DNA of 64,000 nt from Acetobacter sicerae (GTDB lineage Bacteria; Pseudomonadota; Alphaproteobacteria; Acetobacterales; Acetobacteraceae): positions 45,160-109,159 of the forward strand of contig NZ_JAAABN010000012.1 in NCBI RefSeq assembly GCF_011516765.1. The letters run 5' to 3'. Shown here in pieces: positions 8,977 through 17,453 of this stretch. Within the stretch, counting starts at the first letter, position 1, and every line of letters begins with the position of its first letter. Both the position numbers and the translations under genes were made by a program. The notes below the pieces were generated by a model, which saw only the letters and a list, made by a program, of their open reading frames with translations, made no database searches and was not told the DNA's origin.

Positions 8977-10236
8977 ATGTCTGTCGAGAAAACCGAAGTC
9001 CTGGTAGTGGGAGCCGGACAGGCCGGTATCGCCATGAGCGAGCATCTGCGCAGCTACGGCATCCCGCATGTCGTGCTGGAACGCAACCGGGTGGCGGAGC
9101 GCTGGCGCAGCTGCCGCTGGGATTCCCTCGTGGCGAACGGACCGGCCTGGCATGACCGCTTTCCCGGTCTTGCTTTTCCCGAAGACGGCCCGGATGATTT
9201 TGTCCCCAAGGAAAGGGTGGCCGACTATCTCGCGGCTTACGCACAGAAGATCGAGGCTCCCGTCCGTTGTGGCGTGGAAGTCAGGGATGTGCGCCGCAAG
9301 CAGGGAGAGACCGGCTTTCATATCGAGACCTCCGAAGGCGCGATCGAAGCCGAATGTGTCGTGGCAGCCACAGGTCCTTTCCAGATTCCGGTCATCCCCT
9401 CGGTTGTGCCGGAGAGCGAGGGACTGACCCAGATTCACTCGTCCACTTACCGCAATCCGGACCAGATTCCCGAAGGTGCGGTCCTTGTCATCGGTGCGGG
9501 TTCCTCTGGCGCACAGATCGCCGAGGAACTGATGCGCAGTGGCCGGAAGGTCTATCTCTCGGTGGGCCCGCATGATCGTCCGCCCCGCAGCTATCGCGGT
9601 CGTGACTTCGTGTGGTGGCTGGGCGTTCTCAACAAATGGGATGCGGAAGCCACGCCGGGCGTGGAGCACACGACCATTGCCGTCAGTGGCGCCAATGGTG
9701 GCCACACCATCGATTTCCGTCGTTTCGCCGCAGAGGGCATGACCCTGCTCGGACGCACCGAAAATTTCGCGGATGGCAAACTGACTTTCGCTCCTGACCT
9801 CGCCGGGAACATTGCGAAAGGCGACGCCAACTATCTGTCCCTTCTTGGCGAGGCGGACGCCTATGTCACCCGCAACGGTCTGGACCTGCCGGAAGAACCA
9901 TCGGCGCGTGATTTCCTGCCGGAGCCGGAATGCGTGAAGCATCCCCTACTTGAGCTGGATCTGAAGGAAGCGGGCATCAGCACCATCATCTGGGCGACCG
10001 GCTTTGGTGTGGATTACAGCTGGCTGAAAGTGGAAGCGCTGGACGACAATGGTCGTCCTCACCACCAGCGCGGTGTTTCCTCCGAACCGGGCGTCTATTT
10101 CCTTGGTCTGCCCTGGCAGACACGGCGCGGTTCGTCCTTCATCTGGGGCGTGTGGCATGACGCAAAATACGTCGCGGATCACATTGCCAAGCAGCGTAGC
10201 TACATGGCGTACCGTCCGGCAGATGGAGCGGCATGA
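8977..10236 (+). CDS. Flavin-containing monooxygenase (FAD/NADP, CzcO-like)
   Basis: A 419-residue class B flavoprotein monooxygenase with an AAGGAGA ribosome site. An N-terminal FAD Rossmann motif (VVGAGQAGIAMSE, about 9-21) and a second NADP-binding Rossmann motif (VIGAGSSGAQIAEEL, about 171-185) are clear, as is the ATGF segment near 334. These enzymes hydroxylate amines, sulfides or carbonyl compounds with O2 and NADPH. The protein has no signal peptide and should be cytoplasmic. It lies between the DUF1028 and RidA-like genes, all in one direction, and may supply the oxidative step for a nitrogen compound brought in by the NCS1 permease downstream. The substrate is not predictable. Confidence 0.88.
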   Translation: MSVEKTEVLVVGAGQAGIAMSEHLRSYGIPHVVLERNRVAERWRSCRWDSLVANGPAWHDRFPGLAFPEDGPDDFVPKERVADYLAAYAQKIEAPVRCGVEVRDVRRKQGETGFHIETSEGAIEAECVVAATGPFQIPVIPSVVPESEGLTQIHSSTYRNPDQIPEGAVLVIGAGSSGAQIAEELMRSGRKVYLSVGPHDRPPRSYRGRDFVWWLGVLNKWDAEATPGVEHTTIAVSGANGGHTIDFRRFAAEGMTLLGRTENFADGKLTFAPDLAGNIAKGDANYLSLLGEADAYVTRNGLDLPEEPSARDFLPEPECVKHPLLELDLKEAGISTIIWATGFGVDYSWLKVEALDDNGRPHHQRGVSSEPGVYFLGLPWQTRRGSSFIWGVWHDAKYVADHIAKQRSYMAYRPADGAA

Positions 10237-10469
10237 GGACCGGTTGCCCTGATTGCCCCTTTCCCTGCTCCGGGTGGGACAGGGAATAATCAGATTAACT
10301 GAAGCAGAACGTCAGAAATAATTTCTTTTTCTGAAAGCCAAAATCGTTTCAAACTCGCAACAGGATCATGCGGGAAGATGGCAGGAAATTTTTCAGCGTT
10401 TCCATAGCCGCCAGCCAGTTCCCGTTGCGCAGGACCATCCGCACCAGCCCTTACAGGGAGACACAGACC

Positions 10470-10877
10470 ATGGCCCATACCCGCCTCCGTCCCTTCAACA
10501 CGAAGGACACTTATCCCGAACAGGCGCTCGACAACGATCTCTGTCAGGCCGTCATCACGCGCAACACGATCTATCTGCGGGGACAGGTGCCGCAGGATCT
10601 CGACACACGCGAGAATGTCGGCGTGGGTGACCCGATCGCACAGGCCGAGAAGGTGATGGACAACATCGAACTGCTGATGACCGAAGCCGGTGGCAAGCTG
10701 ACCGATATCTGCAAGGTCACGGTCTATCTCACGGACATCCGCTACCGCGAGGCGACCTATCGTGTGCTGGGCCGTCGTCTCAAGGGCGTCTTTCCGGTTT
10801 TCACCGGCCTTGTGGTCGTAGCCCTCGCTCGTCCGGAATGGCTGATCGAGGTGGATGTCATCGCCGAACGCGAATGA
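10470..10877 (+). CDS. RidA/YjgF-like protein lacking the deaminase arginine
   Basis: A 135-residue Rid-superfamily protein; the start at 10470 follows AGGGAG and gives the normal length. The body shows QAEKVMDNIELLMTEAGGKLTDICKVTVYLTD, the family core. By eye-alignment, the position of E. coli RidA Arg105, needed for imine/enamine deamination, is Phe (FPVFTGL), and the C-terminal segment is ALARPEWLIEVDVIA. That places it with the Rid subfamilies that have lost the Arg and are not canonical 2-aminoacrylate deaminases. It neighbours a flavin monooxygenase and an NCS1 permease. Rid proteins of this kind are frequent in pyrimidine or amine breakdown clusters, where they may hydrolyse a carbamate-like intermediate. 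Confidence 0.9.
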   Translation: MAHTRLRPFNTKDTYPEQALDNDLCQAVITRNTIYLRGQVPQDLDTRENVGVGDPIAQAEKVMDNIELLMTEAGGKLTDICKVTVYLTDIRYREATYRVLGRRLKGVFPVFTGLVVVALARPEWLIEVDVIAERE

Positions 10878-10889
10878 TCTGATCACACA

Positions 10890-10922
10890 CCCCGCCAGAC
10901 CATAGGCGTCGGCGGGGTTTTT
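10890..10922 (+). terminator. Rho-independent terminator after the RidA-like gene
   Basis: CCCCGCC at 10890-10896 pairs perfectly with GGCGGGG at 10911-10917 and is followed by TTTTT. It separates the DUF1028-monooxygenase-RidA genes from the permease operon behind. Confidence 0.85.
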
Positions 10923-11005
10923 CTGGCTCTCAATATTACGATTTCGACACAAAATTCCCACGGACACGCTCCCGACGCCTGACGCCAGAGGAAGGAACCG
11001 CCCCC

Positions 11006-12430
11006 ATGACAGATGCTGCGACGGCACGAGGCCCAGAGTCACGGGGCCCAGAGTCACGAGGCCCTGAGGCCCATACCATTTACCAGATCCCGCTCGACCA
11101 GCGGCACGGACGCCCGCGTGATCTGTTCACCGTGTGGTTCGGCTCCAACATCATGATGCTGACCATCATCACCGGCGCGCTGGCCACCACCGTATTCGGC
11201 CTGCCGTTCTGGCCGGCCCTGCTCTCGGCGGTGCTGGGCAACATGATCGGCGGCCTGTTCATGGCGCTTCACGCCGCACAGGGACCGCAGCTTGGCGTGC
11301 CGCAGATGGTGCAGACACGCGGCCAGTTTGGCTCCATGGGGGCGATGGCGGTCATCTGCCTCGTGGTGGTGATGTATGTCGGCTTCTTCGCCTCCAACCT
11401 CGTGCTGGGCGGTGAGTCCCTGCATACGGTGGTGACGTTCCTGCCCGAAAAGGCCTGTGTCGTCCTGCTTGGCCTCGTCAGCCTTGTGGCCACGATCTAC
11501 GGCCATGACCTGATTCACGCCTACACCCGGCTGATGACGGTGGTGTCCGGCATCGCTCTGGCGCTGTGTTTCGTGTGGATCCTCTGCGTGAACGGCGTTT
11601 CATCCGCAACGCTGTCGCACGGCACGTTCACCATGTCAGGCTTCCTTGGCGGCCTGTCCACGGCGGCGCTCTGGCAGATCGCCTACGCGCCCTACGTTTC
11701 GGACTATTCGCGCTATCTGCCGCCCGGCACCGGAAGCCGTCAGGCGTTCATGGCCAGCTACTGGGGCTGTGTGCTCGGCTCGGTCTTTCCCATGATTCTC
11801 GGTGGTCTGCTCGGCGTGATCGCAGGAGGCGGCGATGTGGTGGCCACGCTGACCACACAGGTCGGTCCGCTGGCGCTGTTCATCGTGCCCGTGCTGTCGC
11901 TGGGCATCGCGTCCACCAATGCGATGAACCTCTACTGCGGCGCGCTCTCGGCCATCACGGTCGTGCAGACCATTATTCCATCATGGAAGGCGACGCATGT
12001 GGGACGTGCGGGCACGGCGATCGTTCTGGCCAGTCTTTCGCTGCTGATCGCTCTGGGTGCGGAAGCAAACTTCATGGAAGAATATACCAACTTCATTCTT
12101 CTGCTGCTCTACGTGATGGTGCCGTGGACCGCCATCAACCTCGCCGACTTCTATCTGATCCGGCATGGCGAGTATGACGTTCCTTCCTTCTTCCGCGCCG
12201 ATGGCGGCATCTATGGCCGCTACTGCTGGCCCGCGCTGATCGCCTACGTCTTCGGCATTCTGATCCAGATCCCCTTTGTCTCGAACGGTCTCTACACCGG
12301 TCCTGTCGCAAACATGCTGGGCGGCGCTGATATTTCGTGGATCGTGGGACTGATTGTCGTGACAGTGTTCTATGTCTGGATGATGCGCAACGAGCGTCAC
12401 GCCCAGCCTGTCATGAGTGGAGCTGACTGA
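11006..12430 (+). CDS. NCS1 family nucleobase/allantoin-type permease
   Basis: A 474-residue inner-membrane transporter of the nucleobase:cation symporter-1 family, with about 12 hydrophobic helices. Family features are an N-terminal cytosolic segment ending in RDLFTVWFGSNIMM, the GGLFMALHAAQGPQLGVPQMVQTR-like loop around 75-100 (cut here to its recognisable core PQLGVPQMVQ), and APYVSDYSRYLP near 230. These proteins import cytosine, purines, allantoin, hydantoins or related compounds with Na+ or H+. It overlaps the GMC oxidoreductase gene by one base (ATGA-type junction), so the two are co-translated. The first 22 residues hold a tandem RGPES repeat, described separately. Family is firm; substrate unknown. 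Confidence 0.92.
   Translation: MTDAATARGPESRGPESRGPEAHTIYQIPLDQRHGRPRDLFTVWFGSNIMMLTIITGALATTVFGLPFWPALLSAVLGNMIGGLFMALHAAQGPQLGVPQMVQTRGQFGSMGAMAVICLVVVMYVGFFASNLVLGGESLHTVVTFLPEKACVVLLGLVSLVATIYGHDLIHAYTRLMTVVSGIALALCFVWILCVNGVSSATLSHGTFTMSGFLGGLSTAALWQIAYAPYVSDYSRYLPPGTGSRQAFMASYWGCVLGSVFPMILGGLLGVIAGGGDVVATLTTQVGPLALFIVPVLSLGIASTNAMNLYCGALSAITVVQTIIPSWKATHVGRAGTAIVLASLSLLIALGAEANFMEEYTNFILLLLYVMVPWTAINLADFYLIRHGEYDVPSFFRADGGIYGRYCWPALIAYVFGILIQIPFVSNGLYTGPVANMLGGADISWIVGLIVVTVFYVWMMRNERHAQPVMSGAD
11029..11067 (+). repeat. Tandem 15-base repeat in the permease N-terminus
   Basis: Two 15-base units (11029-11043 and 11044-11058) differ at one base, and a third degenerate unit follows. In frame they encode RGPES, RGPES, RGPEA just before the conserved part of the permease. 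The copy number could change by slippage without altering the frame. Confidence 0.8.
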
Positions 12431-14043
12431 TGACCGCACAGAACGATTTCCCAACAGACTACGACTTCATCGTTGTGGGTGGCGGCGCGGCGGGCTGTGT
12501 GCTCGCCAACCGGCTGAGCGCACGCAGCACTCTGCGTGTGGCGCTGCTGGAAGCGGGCGGTCCTGACAACACGCCGCGTATCCATGTGCCCGCGGGGACC
12601 ATCTCGCTCTACAAAAGTCGGAAATATACCTACCAGTATTACTCCACACCGCAGACGCATCTCGACAACCGTCGCGTTCATGTGCCGCGTGGCCGGATGC
12701 TGGGCGGCTCTTCCTCAATGAACAGCATGATCTACATCCGCGGCGCTCGCTCGGATTATGACGGCTGGGAAGCGATGGGCTGCACCGGCTGGGGCTATGA
12801 CTCGGTGCTGAAATACTTCATGCGCGAGGAAGACAACCGCCTTCATCAGGACCCGCATTTTCACGGCACTGGCGGTGAACTGATGGTGGATCAGCCGCGT
12901 GATCCGCTGGATGTGTCGCGTCTGTTCATCAGGGCGGCCGAAGAAGTCGGCCTGAAAGAGAACACCGACTTCAACGGAGCTCGGCTTGAGGGCGTGGGCG
13001 TCTATGACGTCACGCAGAAGGATGGAAAACGTCTCAGCGCCTATCGCGCTTTTGTCGCGCCTGTGCGGTCGCGTCCGAACCTGCATGTCCTGACCGGCTG
13101 TCGCGTGGTCTCGCTCGTGACTGATGGGCGGGAGGTGCAGGGTGTCACCGTGGAGCGCAACGGACAGTTCCATGTCCTGCGCGCGCATCGGGAGACCATT
13201 CTGTCAGCCGGGGCTATCGGCTCGCCGCATCTGCTGATGTCGTCTGGCATCGGTCATGCGAAGGAACTGCTACGGTCTGGTGTGCCTGTCGTGGCGGACC
13301 TGCCGGAAGTGGGCCGCAACCTTCAGGATCATATCGACGGACTGGTGACCATCCGCTCGGATTCATCCACGACGCTCGGTTTCTCACGGGCTTCGCTCGG
13401 CTCAGTGCTGCCCGCACCTTTGCAATTTCTGTTGCGGGGCAAGGGCTGGCTGACCACCAACTACGTGGAAGCCGGCGGTTTCGCCTCCACCCGCTATGCC
13501 GAAGGCGTGCCGGATGTGCAGTTCCACTTCGTGCCGGGCTATCGCAGTCATCGGGGACGGCTGTTCGAATGGGGGCACGGTTTTGCGCTGCACACCTGCG
13601 TGCTGCGTCCCCAGAGCCGGGGCAGCATCCGCCTGACACAGGACGGCAGCCGCAATCCGGAGATCGACTTCAATTTCCTCTCCGACGAACGCGATGCGCT
13701 CGTGCTGCTGGAAGGGGTGAAGCTTGCGCGCCGTATTCTGCGGGCCTCTCCGTTCGACGCCATTCGGGGCAAGGAAATGGCGCCGACCGCCGATCTCGAA
13801 ACAGACGCGCAACTGATGGACTATCTCCGTGCTTCCGCCAGCACCGTGTTTCATCCTTCAGGCACCTGTCGCATGGGATCGGATGCGGACAGCGTGGTCA
13901 CGCCGGAACTGAAGGTGCGTGGTCTGAAAGGACTGCGTGTGGCCGATACGTCCATCATGCCCACGCTCATCAGCGGCAACACCAATGCGCCGACGATGAT
14001 GATCGGGGACAAGGCCTCTGACATGATCCTTTCGGAGCTCTGA
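12430..14043 (+). CDS. GMC family oxidoreductase (choline/alcohol dehydrogenase-like)
   Basis: A 537-residue FAD-dependent glucose-methanol-choline oxidoreductase. It has the N-terminal FAD motif VVGGGAAGCVLANRLS (about 15-30), GMC signature 1 (RGRMLGGSSSMNSMIYIRG, about 88-106), signature 2 (SAGAIGSPHLLMSSGIG, about 258-274), and the catalytic His region FHPSGTCRMG near 477. The C-terminus has SGNTNAPTMMIGDKASDMI. There is no signal peptide. It oxidises a hydroxyl group of an unknown substrate. The start codon overlaps the permease stop by one base and the stop is followed two bases later by the M20 deacylase, so transport, oxidation and deacylation are tied on one mRNA. Confidence 0.93.
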   Translation: MTAQNDFPTDYDFIVVGGGAAGCVLANRLSARSTLRVALLEAGGPDNTPRIHVPAGTISLYKSRKYTYQYYSTPQTHLDNRRVHVPRGRMLGGSSSMNSMIYIRGARSDYDGWEAMGCTGWGYDSVLKYFMREEDNRLHQDPHFHGTGGELMVDQPRDPLDVSRLFIRAAEEVGLKENTDFNGARLEGVGVYDVTQKDGKRLSAYRAFVAPVRSRPNLHVLTGCRVVSLVTDGREVQGVTVERNGQFHVLRAHRETILSAGAIGSPHLLMSSGIGHAKELLRSGVPVVADLPEVGRNLQDHIDGLVTIRSDSSTTLGFSRASLGSVLPAPLQFLLRGKGWLTTNYVEAGGFASTRYAEGVPDVQFHFVPGYRSHRGRLFEWGHGFALHTCVLRPQSRGSIRLTQDGSRNPEIDFNFLSDERDALVLLEGVKLARRILRASPFDAIRGKEMAPTADLETDAQLMDYLRASASTVFHPSGTCRMGSDADSVVTPELKVRGLKGLRVADTSIMPTLISGNTNAPTMMIGDKASDMILSEL

Positions 14044-14044
14044 C

Positions 14045-15205
14045 ATGACCAGTCCGTCCGATCTCTCCGTCCGCGAAATTCTGGAGAGGCTGATTGCGTT
14101 CCCTACGCTCTGTCGCACGGAAAATGCGGAACTGATCGACTGGACCGAAGCCTTTCTGCGCGACCTCGGGGCACGGTGCCACCGTGTGCTCGGCAGGGAG
14201 GCCGGACGCTTCAATCTGTTCGCCAGCATCGGGCCGGATACGCCGGACGGCATCGTGCTGTCGGCTCACAGCGACGTGGTGCCGGTGGAGGGGCAGCCCT
14301 GGACGACTGATCCTTTTGCCCTGACCGAACGGGATGGAAAGCTTTACGGACGTGGCAGCAGCGACATGAAAGGGTTTGTCGCCTGCATGCTGGTCGCGGC
14401 GCGTTATGCCGCCAGCAAATCCGAACTGCGCGCGCCTTTGCATCTGGCCATTTCCCATGACGAGGAAATTGGCTGCGTCGGCGTGCATTCGATGCTGCGC
14501 GATCTGGTGACCCGAGGTTTTCAGGCGCGCGGCTGCGTCATCGGTGAACCGACGGGCCTGCGGGCTGTGTCCGGTCACAAGGGCAAGCTTGCGGCTCGCA
14601 TTGTCTGTCATGGGCTGGCGGCGCATTCCGCCAATCCGGCTCGTGGCTGCAACGCCATCGGTCTGGCGACGGATATGGTGAAAGTCATTGAATACCTGCA
14701 GGAAGAGCTGAAAGAGACCGGTAATCACGACGACCATTATGAAGTGCCATTCAGCACGATACAGGTCGGACTGATCCGGGGTGGTGTGGCGCTCAACATC
14801 GTGCCGGATCTGTGCGAGGTCCAGTTCGAGATGCGTCTGCTGCCCGGTGTTGATCCGAAGTCTCTGCTTGACCGGCTGCGGCTGGAAGCGGATCGACTGT
14901 GCGCGGAACGGCCCCACGCCCGCATCGAGATCGAGACCCTTAACACTTACCCCGGTCTGCATACGCCCGACGGTTCTGCCTTCCTGCACGAAATCATGCG
15001 GATTACGGGCGACAATGCGCCTTCACGCATCGGTTTTGGAACGGAAGGCGGCCTGTTCAGCGAATATCTGGACATGCCGGTCGTAGTCTGCGGCCCTGGC
15101 TCCATCGACCGTGCCCACAAGGCGGATGAGTTCATCCTGCCAGAAGAGTTGCAGGCGGGTGTGCGGTTTGTAGAGCAGGTTGTGGATATGCTGGAGCGTC
15201 CCTGA
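14045..15205 (+). CDS. M20 family amidohydrolase, acetylornithine deacetylase (ArgE)-like
   Basis: A 386-residue zinc-dependent M20 peptidase/deacylase of ArgE type. Metal and catalytic segments are visible: HSDVVPVEGQPW (about 78-89), GRGSSDMKGF (about 103-112), HDEEIGCVG (about 139-147), GEPTGL (about 168-173) and FGTEGGLFSEY (about 333-343). The central dimerisation domain lies between them. ArgE removes acetyl from N-acetylornithine, but the location behind a permease and a GMC oxidoreductase points to a catabolic N-acyl hydrolase rather than the biosynthetic enzyme (inference). It begins two bases after the preceding stop. Confidence 0.9.
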   Translation: MTSPSDLSVREILERLIAFPTLCRTENAELIDWTEAFLRDLGARCHRVLGREAGRFNLFASIGPDTPDGIVLSAHSDVVPVEGQPWTTDPFALTERDGKLYGRGSSDMKGFVACMLVAARYAASKSELRAPLHLAISHDEEIGCVGVHSMLRDLVTRGFQARGCVIGEPTGLRAVSGHKGKLAARIVCHGLAAHSANPARGCNAIGLATDMVKVIEYLQEELKETGNHDDHYEVPFSTIQVGLIRGGVALNIVPDLCEVQFEMRLLPGVDPKSLLDRLRLEADRLCAERPHARIEIETLNTYPGLHTPDGSAFLHEIMRITGDNAPSRIGFGTEGGLFSEYLDMPVVVCGPGSIDRAHKADEFILPEELQAGVRFVEQVVDMLERP

Positions 15206-15608
15206 AAGAATCATTGTAGAGAATGAGAAAAGCAGGTGTCGTTATCCAGAACGTAATTCTCTTCCCGGAGCCAACGGTAATTTCCTCAATAGGATGTATC
15301 ATGATGACAGCAAAGTCAGGAAGCGAATACAGTTCCATCCCATAAGTCGTGTAGCGTTTCCATTTCGAGCAGTTTCCGGACCTCGGTCCTGAATGGAATC
15401 CAGAGAAGTTCATTCATCGTTTGGAAGTTATTTGTTCTGATTGTGGAGGGACGTAGGCGATTACCTGCAAGTTGTTTCGTGGAGACCATTGATGAATAGT
15501 GATGTAACATCACTCTGGTTTCAAAATTTATTTCATCATGATTCCTGATAAGATACTGCTACTTCAGCATAGCGGACGCTCTCCGCCATCTCCGAGGAGT
15601 TGCCCAGA
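15206..15608. other. 403-base intergenic region before the LysR gene
   Basis: An AT-richer gap holding a perfect 17-bp palindrome at 15498-15514 and the regulator's ribosome site. No convincing gene was seen on either strand; the short open frames lack ribosome sites and recognisable protein features. Confidence 0.6.
15498..15514. promoter_or_regulatory. Perfect 17-bp palindrome, probable operator
   Basis: AGTGATGT, one central A, then ACATCACT: eight fully matching base pairs on each side. It is about 95 bases upstream of the LysR-type gene start. The position suits autoregulation, or control by another dimeric regulator. Confidence 0.5.
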
Positions 15609-16526
15609 GTGAAATTCTCCCTGCGACAGATTGAATATTTCGTCGCCACGGCTGAAACGGGGTCCATCGTGCAGGCGTCCCGTCAGGTACCGATTTCACA
15701 GCCAGCCATCTCGGCAGCCATCGCCCATCTGGAAAGCGTGTTCGGCGTTTCGCTTTTCATCCGCCATCACGCGCAGGGGCTGTCCCTCACGCCGGAAGGC
15801 CGCATGGTGTTGCAGGAAGCCCGGGAGCTTCTCTCTCAGGCGCAGGAACTGGGCAGTTCGCTCAACGGTATGCTGGGACGGGTGCAGGGCGAGGTCACCG
15901 TTGGCTGCATGACCACGCTCTTTCCTCTGCTGGCGCCCGATCTGATACAGAATTTTTCTGCGACGTACCCGGAAGCCCGTTTGCGTGTCATTGCCGGTCA
16001 TCATGAGGAACTGACAGCGAAACTGCGTGATGGAGAGGTCTCGGTCATGATCGGCTACAACATGCCCATGCCGCAGTTGATCAGCTTTCAGCCGCTTTCC
16101 GCTCTTCCGCCTTACGTGTTCACTTCGGTCGATCATCCTCTCGCAAAAGCGGGATGTGTCCGGCTGGCGGACCTCGTGGATGAACCGTTTCTTCTGCTGG
16201 ATCTGCCTTTCTCGCGGGATTACTTTCTGCAGCTCTTTTCTTCAGCCGGTGTGGCTCCCCGCATTGCAGGCCATTATCCCAGCATGGATGTGATCCGCAG
16301 TCTGGCCGCGCGGGGTGTGGGCTTCGGACTGGGAAACGCCCGTCCGCGCAATCAGAACGCTCTTGATGGCAAACCACTGGCTTATCTGGGTCTTGAAGAT
16401 GAGTGCGCGCCACTGGTCTACGGGCTTTTTACCGTCACCGGTCAGCGTATTCCGCTACGGGTTTCGGCGTTTCTGGATATGTGCGTCGAGACCCTTTCCA
16501 ACAAGAATCTGCCTGGCACGATCTGA
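15609..16526 (+). CDS. LysR family transcriptional regulator
   Basis: A 305-residue LysR-type regulator. The GTG at 15609 is chosen because GAGGAG lies nine bases upstream; a TTG nine bases earlier has no room for a ribosome site. An N-terminal winged helix-turn-helix (about 1-60, LRQIEYFVATAETGSIVQAS then QPAISAAIAHLE) is followed by the two-lobed effector domain. It follows the permease-GMC-deacylase genes in the same direction, and controls them or itself; a palindrome at 15498-15514 is a candidate site. The effector is unknown. The effector lobe resembles CynR/OxyR-like relatives in general form only. Confidence 0.9.
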   Translation: MKFSLRQIEYFVATAETGSIVQASRQVPISQPAISAAIAHLESVFGVSLFIRHHAQGLSLTPEGRMVLQEARELLSQAQELGSSLNGMLGRVQGEVTVGCMTTLFPLLAPDLIQNFSATYPEARLRVIAGHHEELTAKLRDGEVSVMIGYNMPMPQLISFQPLSALPPYVFTSVDHPLAKAGCVRLADLVDEPFLLLDLPFSRDYFLQLFSSAGVAPRIAGHYPSMDVIRSLAARGVGFGLGNARPRNQNALDGKPLAYLGLEDECAPLVYGLFTVTGQRIPLRVSAFLDMCVETLSNKNLPGTI

Positions 16527-16694
16527 ACTTCTCTGCGTTTAAGGGCAGGGATACTGGCAGTCACCTCAATATCTGGATGCTGGCTGCTTTGTGTGTCAGT
16601 TCGCCGGGCGTATGAGAGGAAGCAGTAAAAAGCCCTAATTTTTTAAAGACTTTAAAAATCGTGTGGCGCTGCCATGCAGCATTTGGCGTCCAAT

Positions 16695-17453
16695 TCAGAA
16701 CTGGATCATCTGATCGAGAAACGCCCGTGCGCGCTCCGTGCGCGGTGCCGTAAAAAACTCCTGTGGCGGTGCAACTTCGAGAATGCTGCCCTTGTCCATG
16801 AACACGATGCGATCCGCAATGCGACGGGCAAAGCCCATTTCATGCGTCACGCAGATCGTCGTGATCTGCTGGGCGGCAAGATCTTCCATGATGGCGACAA
16901 CCCCGGAAATGGCTTCCGGGTCGAGAGCGGCAGTAGGCTCATCAAACAGGATAATCTCGGGATTCATGCTTAGCGCACGGGCGATGGCGACGCGTTGCTG
17001 CTGGCCACCGGAAAGCTGGATCGGATATTTCCCCGCCTGCTCGCCAATACCTACCTGCGCCAGATAACGCCGCGCCTCTTCTTCCGCCTGCTCCCGGGGA
17101 GTGCCCCGAACCAAACGCGGCGCAAGCGTGCAGTTATCGAGCACTGTCAGATGTGGAAAGAGATTATAGTTCTGGAATACCATTCCCACACGACCACGCA
17201 GCGTGGCGAGGTCCGTCCTGTCATCGATGACCTGTCCGTCGATCATCAGCGTGCCGCTGTCGTGAGGTTCAATGCGGTTGAAGCATCGGATGAAAGTCGA
17301 TTTTCCCGAACCTGAAGGGCCAAGAACAACAATCTTCTCACCTTTGTCGATGTCGAGACTCAGGCGATCAAGCGCAAGAAATTCACCATAAAACTTGTTG
17401 AGATTGCGGATGGAGATCCGGATGTCCGGATTGGGTGCGGTGTCACTGACCAT
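16695..17453 (-). CDS. Polar amino acid ABC transporter ATP-binding protein
   Basis: A 252-residue ATPase of the GlnQ/HisP type: Walker [10 protein letters not shown] (about 45-53), the [11 protein letters not shown] segment after the Q-loop, signature [15 protein letters not shown], Walker [15 protein letters not shown], and H-loop VTHEMGFA. The start at 17453 overlaps the end of the transporter gene by 11 bases; an upstream in-frame codon at 17498 is less likely. It powers the fused solute-binding/permease protein encoded just upstream on the same strand. Family members import polar amino acids or opine-like compounds. Confidence 0.92.
   Translation of the reverse strand: MVSDTAPNPDIRISIRNLNKFYGEFLALDRLSLDIDKGEKIVVLGPSGSGKSTFIRCFNRIEPHDSGTLMIDGQVIDDRTDLATLRGRVGMVFQNYNLFPHLTVLDNCTLAPRLVRGTPREQAEEEARRYLAQVGIGEQAGKYPIQLSGGQQQRVAIARALSMNPEIILFDEPTAALDPEAISGVVAIMEDLAAQQITTICVTHEMGFARRIADRIVFMDKGSILEVAPPQEFFTAPRTERARAFLDQMIQF

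Noticed and set aside
16630..16670. AT-only palindrome before the convergent ABC ATPase end
   Set aside because: ATTTTTTAAAG/CTTTAAAAAT-like symmetry without GC pairs is weak evidence for a terminator.
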